49,484 nt of DNA from Cryobacterium algoritolerans (lineage in GTDB: Bacteria; Actinomycetota; Actinomycetes; Actinomycetales; Microbacteriaceae), in NCBI RefSeq assembly GCF_004402785.1, contig NZ_SOFP01000008.1:1-49484 (forward strand), read 5' to 3'. A program made the translations under genes and the position numbers. Of the stretch, positions 17,924 through 26,691 are shown in pieces. Within the stretch, counting starts at the first letter, position 1. Every line of letters starts with the position of its first letter. Below the pieces are notes generated by a model, which saw only the letters and a program-made list of their open reading frames with translations, ran no database searches and was not told where the DNA came from.

Positions 17924-18763
17924 GTGCAGATCGTTCACATCACCGACCTCGGACTACCAGGTCTTGCCGACTACGCACGACTCACGGATGTCGCGCTGCG
18001 GCGTGTCGCCGAACCGGCGGGGGGCCTGTACATCGCCGAGTCGAGCAAGGTCATCGTGCGGGCCCTGGCGGCCGGGCATCAACCGCGTTCCGTGCTCGTC
18101 CAGGAGCAGTGGCTCCCGGATGTGCTCCCGTTGCTGGAGGAGTGGCCCGACGTGCCCGTCTATGTCGGCGACGCGGCCGTCCTCGAGAAGCTGACCGGGT
18201 ACAACCTGCACCGGGGCGCCCTGGCCGCGATGCATCGCCCGCCCCTGGCCGCGGTCGCCGACCTGATCCGGGACGCTCGGCGCATCGTCATCCTTGAAGA
18301 CATCGTCGATCACACCAACGTGGGGGCGATCTTTCGCTCGGTCGCCGGGCTCGGCGCCGACGCGGTGCTGATCACCCCACGCTGCGCCGATCCGCTCTAC
18401 CGACGCAGCGTCAGGGTCAGCATGGGAACCGTGCTGCAGGTGCCGTGGACGCGGCTGCCCGAGTGGGGAGACGCCGCAGCGCTGCTCCGCGACGCCGGTT
18501 TCCACCTCGCGGCCCTGGCTCTGTCGGACGATGCGGTGAGCCTGGACCGGTTCGCCGTCAACCCGCCAGAGCGGCTCGCCCTCATTCTCGGTACCGAGGG
18601 CGACGGTCTCAGTGCCCGGGCCATCGCTGCCGCCGATACGGTCGTCACGATCCCGATGCTGCACGGCGTCGATTCGCTCAACGTCGCCTCTGCCAGTGCC
18701 GTCGCCCTCTACGCACTGCGCGTCCGGGCGCCGGCCGACGGTAGAATCGACGGATGCCGCTGA
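17924..18763 (+). CDS. TrmH/SpoU-family RNA 2'-O-methyltransferase
   Basis: This 279-residue SPOUT methyltransferase shows motif 1 LEDIVDHTNVGAIFRSVAGL, motif 2 LILGTEGDGLSARAI and motif 3 GVDSLNVASASAVALYAL, which form the SAM knot. The N-terminal 100 residues form a substrate-binding domain with GLYIAESSKVIVRAL. The start is GTG 17924, preceded by aaaggcg; the longer open frame upstream overlaps the sirtuin on the other strand and is not family-like. The RNA target (rRNA or tRNA) cannot be told from sequence. Its end overlaps the carboxypeptidase start by ten bases. Confidence 0.9.
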   Translation: MQIVHITDLGLPGLADYARLTDVALRRVAEPAGGLYIAESSKVIVRALAAGHQPRSVLVQEQWLPDVLPLLEEWPDVPVYVGDAAVLEKLTGYNLHRGALAAMHRPPLAAVADLIRDARRIVILEDIVDHTNVGAIFRSVAGLGADAVLITPRCADPLYRRSVRVSMGTVLQVPWTRLPEWGDAAALLRDAGFHLAALALSDDAVSLDRFAVNPPERLALILGTEGDGLSARAIAAADTVVTIPMLHGVDSLNVASASAVALYALRVRAPADGRIDGCR

Positions 18764-19992
18764 CCCGACGCCAAACCTTCCGCCGTCGTCGCCTCGCCGT
18801 GATCGGGGTTCTCGCCGTCGTCCTGGGCGGCCTCGGCTACCTCGCCGGCACCGGTCTGGCCCCGGTACCCGAGGCCGCCGCGAGCCTCAGCCAGCCGGCC
18901 GCCCTGACCCAACCCGCCGTCCAATTGACCTGGCCGGGAAAAGGCTCCGGCGCCATCGGCGCCATCGGCTATCCCGGCCTGCTCGGCTCCGGCGGAGAAC
19001 AGGGCACCGTACCGATCGCGAGCATCACCAAGATGATCACCTCGCTCGTCGTGCTCGACAAGAAGCCCCTGACCGGCAAGGAGGCCGGCCCCGAGATCAC
19101 GTTCACCGACAAGGACGTCGACATCTACTACAACGTGATCGCCGAGAACGGCTCCGTCGCACCCGTCTCCGCAGGGATGGTGCTCAGCCAGCGCCAGACC
19201 ATGGAGGCGATGCTGCTTCCTTCGGCGAACAACTACAGCATTTCCCTCGCGGTCTGGGCATTCGGTTCGGTCGACGCCTACCTTGCCGCGGCACACGACT
19301 GGCTTGCAGCACACGAACTGGCCCACACGGCCGTGGCGGACACGAGCGGGCTCTCCCCGGGGAGCAGGAGCAGCCCATCCGACCTGATCGAGATCGGCAA
19401 ACTCGTCGTCGCCGAGCCGGCCCTCGCCTCGATCGTCTCCGAACGCACGGCCGACCTGCCAACCATCGGAACGGTCACCAACACCAACAAGCTCCTGGGC
19501 AAGTACGGCGTCACCGGGTTGAAGACCGGCACCACCGACGAGGCCGGGGCCTGCCTGCTTTTTTCCGCGGAATTCGTGGTCGGTTCCGAGACCGTCACCC
19601 TGGTCGGCGTTGTGCTCGGTGGCAGGGACCACACCGAGCTCAACGCCTCCATCTCCGCTCTGATCGAGAGCGTGAAGCCCGGGTTCCGTGAGGTCACCTT
19701 GACCGACAAAGGGGCCGCGTACGCCACCTACGGCACCAAATGGGGCCAGGAAAGCCGCGCGGTCGCCGCACAGGCGGCATCCGTTCTCGTGTGGTCTGAC
19801 ACCCCGGTCACCGCCGTGGCCACTGCACGTCCGATCACCCTCGGCGACGTCGGCGACACGGTCGGCGCGATCGACTTCGCCGTGGGCGGCAAGATTGTCA
19901 CCGTGCCCCTCGTGCTCGATAAGACCATCAGCGATCCGGGCCCCGAGTGGCGATTCAGCCATCCGGGCGAGCTCGCCGCCGCCGAGCAGTAG
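18754..19992 (+). CDS. D-alanyl-D-alanine carboxypeptidase-like (peptidase S11)
   Basis: This 412-residue low-molecular-weight penicillin-binding protein has an N-terminal membrane or signal helix (LAVIGVLAVVLGGLGYLAG, about 14-32) after a run of arginines. The active-site motifs are SITK (Ser90, Lys93), SANN in LLPSANNYSIS, and KTG in TGLKTGTTDEAGAC. The C-terminal domain is beta-rich and extracytoplasmic; no second helix is seen, so anchoring is by the N-terminal helix. These enzymes trim the terminal D-Ala of peptidoglycan stems. It overlaps the methyltransferase gene by ten bases. Confidence 0.88.
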   Translation: MPLTRRQTFRRRRLAVIGVLAVVLGGLGYLAGTGLAPVPEAAASLSQPAALTQPAVQLTWPGKGSGAIGAIGYPGLLGSGGEQGTVPIASITKMITSLVVLDKKPLTGKEAGPEITFTDKDVDIYYNVIAENGSVAPVSAGMVLSQRQTMEAMLLPSANNYSISLAVWAFGSVDAYLAAAHDWLAAHELAHTAVADTSGLSPGSRSSPSDLIEIGKLVVAEPALASIVSERTADLPTIGTVTNTNKLLGKYGVTGLKTGTTDEAGACLLFSAEFVVGSETVTLVGVVLGGRDHTELNASISALIESVKPGFREVTLTDKGAAYATYGTKWGQESRAVAAQAASVLVWSDTPVTAVATARPITLGDVGDTVGAIDFAVGGKIVTVPLVLDKTISDPGPEWRFSHPGELAAAEQ

Positions 19993-20016
19993 AAGCCCGG
20001 CCACCGGGCCGGCCCG

Positions 20017-20805
20017 TTAGGCAGGAGTGTGGCTGAACGGCCCTGCCTCAGGACGCTTGGGCAGCACGTGGTCGCCGGAGGACTGGTGTCGGATGCGCCT
20101 CAGCACCCACGGCATGAGGTACTCCCTCGCCCAGAGGATGTCCTCACTGCGCGCCTTGCGCCAGGTGGTGCCCGGCATCGGCTCCGGCACCAGCGCTTCG
20201 AGGGTGTTCGGCACGTTCAGCACGTCCAGCACCATTCGTGCCACGGTGTGGTGGCCGAGCGCGTTCAGGTGCAACCGGTCGGGAGCCCACATTCCGGCCG
20301 CCTGGATCTCGGTCAGCGACCAGAGATCGGCCACCACGCAGTCGTAATTCGCCGCGATGGCCCGGATGTTCTCGTTGTAGATGGCGACCTTGCCCCTGAT
20401 GCTGCGGAAGACCGGGGAGAAACCGACGTCGGCGCCCGTGAACAGCACGATGGTCGCGCCGTCGGCGGCGAGGCGGCGCACGGCCACCTCACACCGGGCC
20501 GCGATGAGGTCAGGGTCGGAGCCGGGACGGAGCACATCGTTGCCGCCCGCGGAGATGGTGATCAGGTCGGGGTGCAGGGCGAGCGCCGGCTCGATCTGCT
20601 CGTCGATGATCTGGCCGATCAGTTTTCCGCGGACCGCGAGGTTCGCGTAGGCGAAATCCTCAGTGCCCTGGCTGAGAACCTCGGCGATCCGGTCCGTCCA
20701 GCCGCGGTGTCCGCCGGGGCTTGCCGGCTCAGGATCTCCCACACCCTCCGTGAAGGAATCGCCGAGGGCGACGTAGCGGGACCAGGGGTGCATCGGCGTC
20801 GTCAT
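20017..20805 (-). CDS. SGNH/GDSL-family hydrolase
   Basis: This 262-residue SGNH hydrolase has block I ALGDSFTEGVGD (catalytic Ser near residue 16), block III ISAGGNDVL with the Gly/Asn oxyanion residues, and block V DRLHLNALGHH with Asp and His. No signal peptide is visible, so it is probably cytoplasmic. The fold acts on esters of lipids, sugars or arylesters; the substrate is unknown. ATG 20805 is chosen because the first strand begins ten residues later. It is divergent from the helicase gene with only 57 bases between starts. Confidence 0.88.
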   Translation of the reverse strand: MTTPMHPWSRYVALGDSFTEGVGDPEPASPGGHRGWTDRIAEVLSQGTEDFAYANLAVRGKLIGQIIDEQIEPALALHPDLITISAGGNDVLRPGSDPDLIAARCEVAVRRLAADGATIVLFTGADVGFSPVFRSIRGKVAIYNENIRAIAANYDCVVADLWSLTEIQAAGMWAPDRLHLNALGHHTVARMVLDVLNVPNTLEALVPEPMPGTTWRKARSEDILWAREYLMPWVLRRIRHQSSGDHVLPKRPEAGPFSHTPA

Positions 20806-20862
20806 GCTCCCATTGTCCCCGTTCGCACCAAACTGTCGGCGCACCTTGCTACATTTTAGGGA

Positions 20863-22677
20863 GTGACTACATTGCCTGCCTTCGGACCAATCCAGGGAAC
20901 GAGTGCAGCCGAACACCTGTCCCCGTCCTTCCCTGAGCGAGCAGCCTGGGGTACGGCGAACAAGCTCCGGGCCTGGCAGGCCGAGGCGCTCGAGGCGTAT
21001 TTCGTGCACCAGCCCCGCGATTTCCTGGCCGCGGCCACGCCGGGTGCCGGGAAGACGACCTTCGCGTTGCGACTGGCGGCTGAGCTGAAGGCACGACGGC
21101 TGATCGACCGGATCACCGTGGTCGCCCCGACTGAGCACCTCAAACGCCAGTGGGCGGATGCCGCGGCCCGGGCGGGTATCCGGCTCGACCCGAGCTTCAA
21201 GAACGCGAACGGGCGTTACGGGAGCCATTTCCACGGCGTCGCCGTCACCTATGCGCAGGTGGCCAGTCGGGCGGCGCTACACCGAGAACTCACCCAGTCG
21301 AGTCGCACCCTGGTCATCCTCGACGAGGTGCACCACGGCGGCGACGCACTGAGCTGGGGCGACGCGATCCGGGAGGCCTTCGAGCCGGCCACCCGCCGGC
21401 TGTCCCTGACCGGCACCCCGTTCCGCTCCGACACTTCCCCGATCCCGTTCGTGAGCTACCTGCCTGACGAGCACGGAATCCGGCTCTCCCAAAGCGACTA
21501 CAACTACGGCTACGGCCGCGCCCTCGAGGACGGCGTGGTTCGTCCCGTCATGTTCATGGTCTACGCGGGACACATGAAGTGGCGCACCAGGGCCGGCGAC
21601 GAGATGGAGGCCAAGCTCGGCGAGGGCAACACAAAGGACATCACCTCGCAGGCGTGGCGCACCGCCCTCGAGCCCACCGGGCAGTGGATCCCGGCGGTGC
21701 TGCGCGCGGCCGACTCCCGGCTCACCCAGGTGCGCCACGGCATCCCCGACGCCGGAGGATTGGTGATCGCGACCGACCAGACCACGGCGCGCGCCTACGC
21801 CACGATCCTCGAGGAGATCTCGGGGGAGCCGGTCACCGTCGTGCTCTCCGACGAGAAGGAATCCAGCGACCGGATCGACGAGTTCTCGCACAACACCCGG
21901 CGCTGGATGGTGGCCGTGCGGATGGTGTCCGAGGGCGTTGACGTGCCCCGCCTGGCCGTCGGCGTCTACGCGACGAGCGCGTCCACCCCGCTGTTCTTCG
22001 CCCAGGCGATCGGCCGGTTCGTGCGGGCCAGGCGCCGCGGTGAGACCGCCTCGATCTTCCTGCCGAACGTGCCCGGCCTGCTCAGCCTCGCCAACGCGCT
22101 CGAACTCGAGCGGGACCACGCCCTCGACCGCAGCAACCGCGACGACGGCGACGACGGGATGTACAACCCCGAAGACGCCATGGTCTCCGCCGCGAACAAG
22201 GAGGAGAAGGGATCCGATGAGCTTGGCGAGGAGTTCCTCTGGCAGGCCATCGACTCCCAGGCCACGTTCGACATGGTCATGTTCAACGGCGACGAGTTCG
22301 GCGAACTCGCTGAGCCCGGCACTGACGAGGAATTCGACTTCATCGGCATCCCGGGCCTGCTCGAACCCGAGCAGGTTTCCGAACTTCTCCGCCAGCGGCA
22401 GACCCGACAGGCCAAGCGCTCAACGGACCGGCGCAAGGACCCGGTGACCGGTGAGATCGCGCCGGAGGAACCGCCGCCGCTCTACCGCACACTGAAGGAA
22501 CAGCGCACCCTGCTCGCCAGCCTGGTCGGCATGTGGTCAAAGCTTGCCAGCGAGCCCCACGGCCTTGTGCACGCCGAACTGCGGCGTGAATGCGGCGGTC
22601 CGGCCGTCGCCCAGGCCAGCGTCACCCAGTTGCAGAAACGGATCGACCTGCTCCGCCGCCGCCTCGGCCGCAGCTGA
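20863..22677 (+). CDS. SF2 DEAD/DEAH-box-type helicase
   Basis: This 604-residue superfamily 2 helicase has Walker A ATPGAGKTTFALRLA (motif I), VVAPTEHLKRQW (Ia), LVILDEVHHGGD (II, a DEVH box), LSLTGTPFRSD (III) and, in the second RecA domain, MVSEGVDVPRLAVGVYATSA with FFAQAIGRFVRARRRG (V and VI). The C-terminal 150 residues carry acidic stretches and a basic coiled tail. The GTG start follows the ribosome site tagggag closely. Actinobacteria carry one such stand-alone helicase, usually without assigned role; DNA repair is likely but not shown. I see no restriction or defence partner nearby. Confidence 0.9.
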   Translation: MTTLPAFGPIQGTSAAEHLSPSFPERAAWGTANKLRAWQAEALEAYFVHQPRDFLAAATPGAGKTTFALRLAAELKARRLIDRITVVAPTEHLKRQWADAAARAGIRLDPSFKNANGRYGSHFHGVAVTYAQVASRAALHRELTQSSRTLVILDEVHHGGDALSWGDAIREAFEPATRRLSLTGTPFRSDTSPIPFVSYLPDEHGIRLSQSDYNYGYGRALEDGVVRPVMFMVYAGHMKWRTRAGDEMEAKLGEGNTKDITSQAWRTALEPTGQWIPAVLRAADSRLTQVRHGIPDAGGLVIATDQTTARAYATILEEISGEPVTVVLSDEKESSDRIDEFSHNTRRWMVAVRMVSEGVDVPRLAVGVYATSASTPLFFAQAIGRFVRARRRGETASIFLPNVPGLLSLANALELERDHALDRSNRDDGDDGMYNPEDAMVSAANKEEKGSDELGEEFLWQAIDSQATFDMVMFNGDEFGELAEPGTDEEFDFIGIPGLLEPEQVSELLRQRQTRQAKRSTDRRKDPVTGEIAPEEPPPLYRTLKEQRTLLASLVGMWSKLASEPHGLVHAELRRECGGPAVAQASVTQLQKRIDLLRRRLGRS

Positions 22678-22726
22678 ATTCGGGTACCGGCTCCACCCGG
22701 CGTGCCCCCTTCGTCCGGCGGCCCGC

Positions 22727-23956
22727 TCAGCTTTTCAGGGCCACGACAAGCTCGTTTATCGACACGGGATCCATCCCCGGGGCGGCTTGGTCCAGGGCGG
22801 CCACGATGTCCGCCATCAGGTCGTCGACGTGCTCCAGCCCGATCGACAGCCGCACGACCGCGGCGGCCGGCCGGGCACCGGCCTCGACCGGACGGTGCGT
22901 CAGCGACGCCGGGTGCTGCACGAGCGAGTCGACCCCGCCGAGCGAGACCGCGTGGGTGATCAGGCGGCAGGCCTGCGTAAATCGAACGGCGTCGTCGAAG
23001 CCGCCGGCCAGTTCGAGGGCGATGATCGACCCGGCGCCACTGCACTGTCGGCCCAGCATCCCCAGCGGGTCCTGGCCGGGCAGGCCGGGGTAGTGCACGC
23101 GGGCGAGGGCCGGGTGGCCAACGAGCCGCCCGGCGATCTCTGCCGCCGTGGCCTGCTGGGCGAGAACCCGCACGGGCAGAGTGCGAAGCCCCCGGTGCAG
23201 CAGGTACGCTCCGAACGGATGCAGGATCCCGCCCGTCAGCGCGCGCACCTGGCGCAGGCGCACGATCCAGTCGGCCGCACCGGACACAGTCCCTCCCATC
23301 GCGTCGCCGTGGCCGCCGAGGAATTTCGTCGCACTGTGCAGCACCAGGGTCGCCCCGGACTCGAGCGGCCGCTGTAGTACCGGGGTCGCAAAGGTGTTGT
23401 CGACCAGCACGGGGACCGTGCCGGCGGCATCCGCCACCGCCCGGATGTCGGTCAGCTCCAGGGTAGGGTTCGCGGGCGTCTCGAGGATCACGAGCCCAGT
23501 ATCTGCCTGGATCGCCGCGTGCACGCCGGCCACGTCGACCCAGGTCACGGTCGTGCCAAGCAGCCCCGTGGCCAGCACGTGGTCCGTTCCGCCGTAGACC
23601 GGCCGCAGCGCCACCACGTGCGGTTTGCCGGCCGCCACCGTCGCGATCAGCACAGCCGCGAGGGCGGCCATCCCGCTGGCAAAAGCGACGGTGCCCTCCG
23701 CGCCTTCGAGGGCGGACAGCGCCGTCTCGAACCGGGCGACGCCCGGCTGCCAGAGCCGCTGGTAGACGGCGGACTCGCCCGGCACGAGCGTGCCGCCCGT
23801 CGCGAGATTCTCATACGAATCACCACCGGACTCGACCCCGGTGAGCGGGTTCGTTGTCGACAGGTCTATCCCTGGAACGTGCACCCCCGACTCGGTCAGT
23901 CCGTCCATCCCGGCATGAACGGCAATGGTTTCCAGGTGCGGCGTTGTTGGCATCAT
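22727..23956 (-). CDS. Transsulfuration-family PLP enzyme (cystathionine/methionine gamma-lyase-like)
   Basis: This 409-residue fold-type I PLP enzyme of the Cys/Met metabolism family shows ASGMAALAAVLIA, VDNTFATPVLQRPLESGATL and the PLP-lysine in LHSATKFLGGHGDAMGG. HPFGAYLLHRGLRTLPVR and SLGGVDSLVQHPASLTH are typical of gamma-lyases and synthases. Start 23956 (tandem ATG) places TPHLETIAVHAGMD at the usual N-terminus. An Lrp/AsnC gene lies divergently upstream, a layout known for methionine gamma-lyase with its activator (mdeA/mdeR). I therefore favour catabolism of a sulfur amino acid, but synthase activity is possible. Confidence 0.87.
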   Translation of the reverse strand: MMPTTPHLETIAVHAGMDGLTESGVHVPGIDLSTTNPLTGVESGGDSYENLATGGTLVPGESAVYQRLWQPGVARFETALSALEGAEGTVAFASGMAALAAVLIATVAAGKPHVVALRPVYGGTDHVLATGLLGTTVTWVDVAGVHAAIQADTGLVILETPANPTLELTDIRAVADAAGTVPVLVDNTFATPVLQRPLESGATLVLHSATKFLGGHGDAMGGTVSGAADWIVRLRQVRALTGGILHPFGAYLLHRGLRTLPVRVLAQQATAAEIAGRLVGHPALARVHYPGLPGQDPLGMLGRQCSGAGSIIALELAGGFDDAVRFTQACRLITHAVSLGGVDSLVQHPASLTHRPVEAGARPAAAVVRLSIGLEHVDDLMADIVAALDQAAPGMDPVSINELVVALKS

Positions 23957-23967
23957 CCTCAGACCAA

Positions 23968-23980
23968 AACAGATTCTGTT
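23968..23980. promoter_or_regulatory. Perfect 13-bp palindrome upstream of the PLP enzyme
   Basis: The sequence aacagattctgtt is a perfect palindrome around its central t. It lies 12 bases from the PLP-enzyme start and 82 bases from the Lrp gene start. Lrp/AsnC regulators bind AT-rich dyads like this, so it is a candidate operator. Confidence 0.5.
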
Positions 23981-24062
23981 CCCGCACGCAAGAGCTCCTG
24001 CAGAGTCTTCCGTGTGCACGGGGAATATCGCATAAACTTCTCGAGAGGGAAAGAGTGGGTCC

Positions 24063-24542
24063 ATGGAACCGAAGAAATCCGAAATCGACCGGGTCGACCG
24101 TGCGCTCCTCCGAGCATTGTCTGTCAACGCGAGGGCCTCCGGCGCGGCCCTTGCTGCGGAGATCGGCGTCGCCGAGTCGACCGTGTCGCTCCGGCTGCGC
24201 CGACTGCAGCAGCTCGGGCACATCCGCGGCTACCGGGCGAACATCGACCTGGCGGCGCTCGGCGCCTCGCTGCAGGCGTTGATCTCGGTCCGGCTGGTCA
24301 AACACGCCAGGGTGCAGATCGACGACTTCCGCAACGCGGCGCCGCACTGGCCCGGTGTGATCGGCCTGTTCCACACGGCCGGCGCCGACGACTACCTCTT
24401 GCACGTGGCCGCTGCGGATGCCTCCGACCTGCGCGACTTCGTGCTGGAGCACCTCGCGGAGCATCCGGCCGTCGCCCACACTGAGACCAACCTGATCTTC
24501 GAGTACGTCGACGGTGACGGCTGGCAGGACCTGGTGAAGTAG
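24063..24542 (+). CDS. Lrp/AsnC-family transcriptional regulator
   Basis: This 159-residue regulator has an N-terminal winged HTH (EIDRVDRALLRALSVNARAS, then IGVAESTVSLRLRRLQQLG, about residues 5-50). A C-terminal RAM ligand-binding domain follows, with VIGLFHTAGADDYLLHVAAA near residues 98-117. It is divergent from the transsulfuration enzyme with 106 bases between the starts and probably controls it in response to an amino acid. The ATG follows a purine-rich ribosome site (gagagggaaagagtggg). No gene follows downstream on this strand for several kb. Confidence 0.93.
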   Translation: MEPKKSEIDRVDRALLRALSVNARASGAALAAEIGVAESTVSLRLRRLQQLGHIRGYRANIDLAALGASLQALISVRLVKHARVQIDDFRNAAPHWPGVIGLFHTAGADDYLLHVAAADASDLRDFVLEHLAEHPAVAHTETNLIFEYVDGDGWQDLVK

Positions 24543-24712
24543 GGCCCAGCCGGGCGAGGAGTCGCCAGCCCGATGACTGTGTCGCCAGTGCGGATACGGC
24601 ATGAACAAGAGCAGACTCGCGGCAGCTGGGCCGGGCCGAGGGGTTCGTTGCTGCGCCGCGGGGGAGTGTGCGGGGGAGACAGCGGCGCCGACGCGCGGTC
24701 TCAGGTCAGGCG

Positions 24713-24750
24713 AAAAAAACAACGCTCCCCCGCCGAAGCGGGGGAGCGTT
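24713..24750 (-). terminator. Rho-independent terminator of the cold-shock gene
   Basis: A perfect 13-base stem (24721-24733 with 24738-24750) and a four-base loop are followed on the minus strand by a run of seven T (complement of 24713-24719). It lies 24 bases after the csp stop. It is the only textbook hairpin-plus-T-run terminator I see in the window. Confidence 0.95.
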
Positions 24751-24773
24751 GAAGCAGCTTATGTGGCTGTTAT

Positions 24774-24977
24774 TTAGAGGGCGCGGATGTTCTCGGCCTG
24801 GGGACCCTTGGGGCCCTGGGTTACCTCGAACTCGACCTTCTGGTTCTCGTCGAGCGACTTGTAGCCGTTCGATGCGATCGCGGAGTAGTGCGCGAAAACA
24901 TCGGCGCTTCCGTCGTCGGGAGCGATGAAGCCGAAGCCCTTTTCAGCGTTGAACCATTTCACGGTACCTGTTGCCAT
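24774..24977 (-). CDS. Cold-shock domain protein (CspA family)
   Basis: This 67-residue cold-shock protein starts [20 protein letters not shown], with RNP-1 (KGFGFI, residues 13-18) and RNP-2 (VFAHY, residues 27-31; Tyr replaces the usual Phe/His). It binds single-stranded RNA and melts structure. The ribosome site ctggaggag is very strong. A predicted leader of about 140 bases upstream is typical of cold-regulated csp mRNAs. A classical terminator follows. Confidence 0.97.
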   Translation of the reverse strand: MATGTVKWFNAEKGFGFIAPDDGSADVFAHYSAIASNGYKSLDENQKVEFEVTQGPKGPQAENIRAL

Positions 24978-25121
24978 TTTTGAAACTCCTCCAGGAGTGT
25001 TAGAAGGACCTCGACTTTCGAGGCCGTTCGTCGCGGTATTCGTCGTCCGCTTCCGAAAGGAATACGCCGCGGGAACCGAGATTACCGCGTTTTAAGACGT
25101 GCAAGCACTACAACTACTGAG

Positions 25122-25150
25122 ATAACACTAGCTCACGTCGCCCCGCGCAA
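25122..25150 (-). promoter_or_regulatory. Candidate promoter of the cold-shock gene
   Basis: On the minus strand ttgcgc (25145-25150) and tgttat (25122-25127) are separated by 17 bases. Transcription from here would give a leader of about 140 bases before the csp start, as in known cold-shock genes. The boxes are inferred by eye only. Confidence 0.35.
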
Positions 25151-25225
25151 ACTGAATTCTCTGAGAATTTGAGGCTAAAGCGTTACGTTTCCTGAAAGTC
25201 ACGCACAAAGTCGGCGCTGCCGGCA

Positions 25226-26092
25226 CTAATCCACGGTCACGAAGTCAATGAGATGCTCGACCCGGCCGAGGAGTTGCGGCTCCAGGTCGGCGAAGGTCCG
25301 CACTCGAGCGAGGATCCGCTGCCAGGCCCTCGCGATGTCGGCCTGGTCGTCATGGGGCCAACCCAGCGCCTCACAGATCCCGTGTTTCCACTCGATGCTG
25401 CGGGGAATGGTCGGCCATTCCGCCAGTCCGAGGCGCTCGGGCTTCACGGACTGCCAAACGTCCACGTACGGATGGCCGACCATGAGCACGTGCCGGCCGT
25501 ACGGTCCGCGCGCCACAGCATCGGCGATCCGGCTCTCCTTGGAGCCGGCGACGAGGTGGTCCACCAGCATCCCGACCTTGCGGGTCGGTCCCGGCCTGAA
25601 TTCGGCCAGGAGCTTCTCGAGGTTGTCCACACCCTCGATGTACTCGACGACGACACCCTCGATCCGCAGGTCGGCGCCCCAGACCTTCTCGACCAGCTCG
25701 GCATCATGGCGCCCTTCGACGAAGATCCGGCTGCCGCGCGCGACCCTGGCCGGGGCAGCCGGGATGGCCAGAGAGCCGGAGGCGGTGCGGGCGGGCTTCC
25801 GAGATGCCGCACGGGCGGGAACGCCGAGCACGACGGGCCGGCCGTCGATCAGGAAGCCGCCGCCGAGCGGGAACAGACGCAGCTTGCCGTGGCGGTCTTC
25901 GAGCGTCACGATGTTCTTCTCGATCCGCACCACGGCGCCGCAGAAGCCCGTGGCGATCTCTTCGACAACAAGGCCGACGGTGGCTTCCTGGGAGGCAATG
26001 ACGGTGCGGCCGACGTCCCGCCAGCCTGGTGTGAGCACGTCCGCGCCGTACCGGTACTTTGGGTTTTCATCGTGCATGTCTCGGTCGTCCAT
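25226..26092 (-). CDS. DUF3097 protein with a Toprim-like segment
   Basis: This 288-residue protein matches DUF3097, an actinobacterial family of unknown function. The first 90 residues form a small beta-rich domain (VGRTVIASQEATVGLVVEEI, then KLRLFPLGGGFLIDG). The second part has SRIFVEGRHDAELVEKVWG near residues 120-138 and VGMLVDHLVAGSKE near 173-186. These resemble the Glu and Asp motifs of Toprim domains found in primases, topoisomerases and OLD nucleases, which is my inference. A dnaE2 relic lies 60 bases upstream. The start may be ATG 26092 or ATG 26077. Confidence 0.88.
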   Translation of the reverse strand: MDDRDMHDENPKYRYGADVLTPGWRDVGRTVIASQEATVGLVVEEIATGFCGAVVRIEKNIVTLEDRHGKLRLFPLGGGFLIDGRPVVLGVPARAASRKPARTASGSLAIPAAPARVARGSRIFVEGRHDAELVEKVWGADLRIEGVVVEYIEGVDNLEKLLAEFRPGPTRKVGMLVDHLVAGSKESRIADAVARGPYGRHVLMVGHPYVDVWQSVKPERLGLAEWPTIPRSIEWKHGICEALGWPHDDQADIARAWQRILARVRTFADLEPQLLGRVEHLIDFVTVD

Positions 26093-26151
26093 TCCTGATC
26101 GTCGGTCCAGGGGCGCATCGACCCCGGCGCCGGATTCCGCCTCGATCGACG

Positions 26152-26640
26152 CTAGCGGAAGTCGCGTGAGCCCGTGGTCGCGAAACCGTGAGTGGCTCGA
26201 ACCGGTCCGCGATCAGGTTGGTCACACCCTCGGGGGAGCGCTCGAGGATGCCCCGGACGATGAGGACCGGTGACTCCCGGGCGACCCGGCGGAATCGATT
26301 CCAGACCCCGAGACCGGCGATCACATTGAGGGTTCCGGTTTTGTCTTCCAGATTGATGAAGGTGACCCCGCCCGCGGTTGCCGGGCATTGCCGGTGCGTC
26401 ACGCCGCCGCCCACTTCGGTGCGGCGGCCGCTTTCACGCTCCCGCAGGGCGTCGATCGGGATCGCCCCCCGGGCGGCGAGGAATGCCATCCGCCATCGAC
26501 CGGTCCGGCCCGTTCTCGGCGCATTCGGCGACCAGTCGGCGCGCGAGATCCTGGCCGATCCCGGTCAGAGCCCGGGCGCCTGCACGATATCGATCTGCTC
26601 CCGCAGCCCGGGCGCAGACCCGCCGGGAAGAGGGCGACGC
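26152..26640 (-). pseudogene. Relic of error-prone DNA polymerase DnaE2/ImuC, C-terminal end
   Basis: The minus strand holds the last portion of a DnaE2-type polymerase. First comes a helix-hairpin-helix-like piece (LTGIGQDLARRLVAECAENG), then the OB-domain region GGGVTHRQCPATAGGVTF and LIVRGILERSPEGVTNLIAD. The canonical terminus TTGSRDFR ends at 26152, but in a different frame from the OB region, so a frameshift lies near 26170-26200. Further shifts separate the upstream pieces. The polymerase body, about 900 codons, is missing. DnaE2 copies damaged DNA in the ImuA-ImuB-DnaE2 system; this copy is dead. No imuA or imuB is nearby. Confidence 0.85.
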
Positions 26641-26691
26641 CGTGGCTGCGCGCTGGACACAGCTCTATTATCGAATTTATCTCCGATTAAG

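Noticed and set aside
20863..22677. Defence-system helicase
   Set aside because: No nuclease, methylase or other defence gene accompanies it; such lone helicases are common in actinobacteria.
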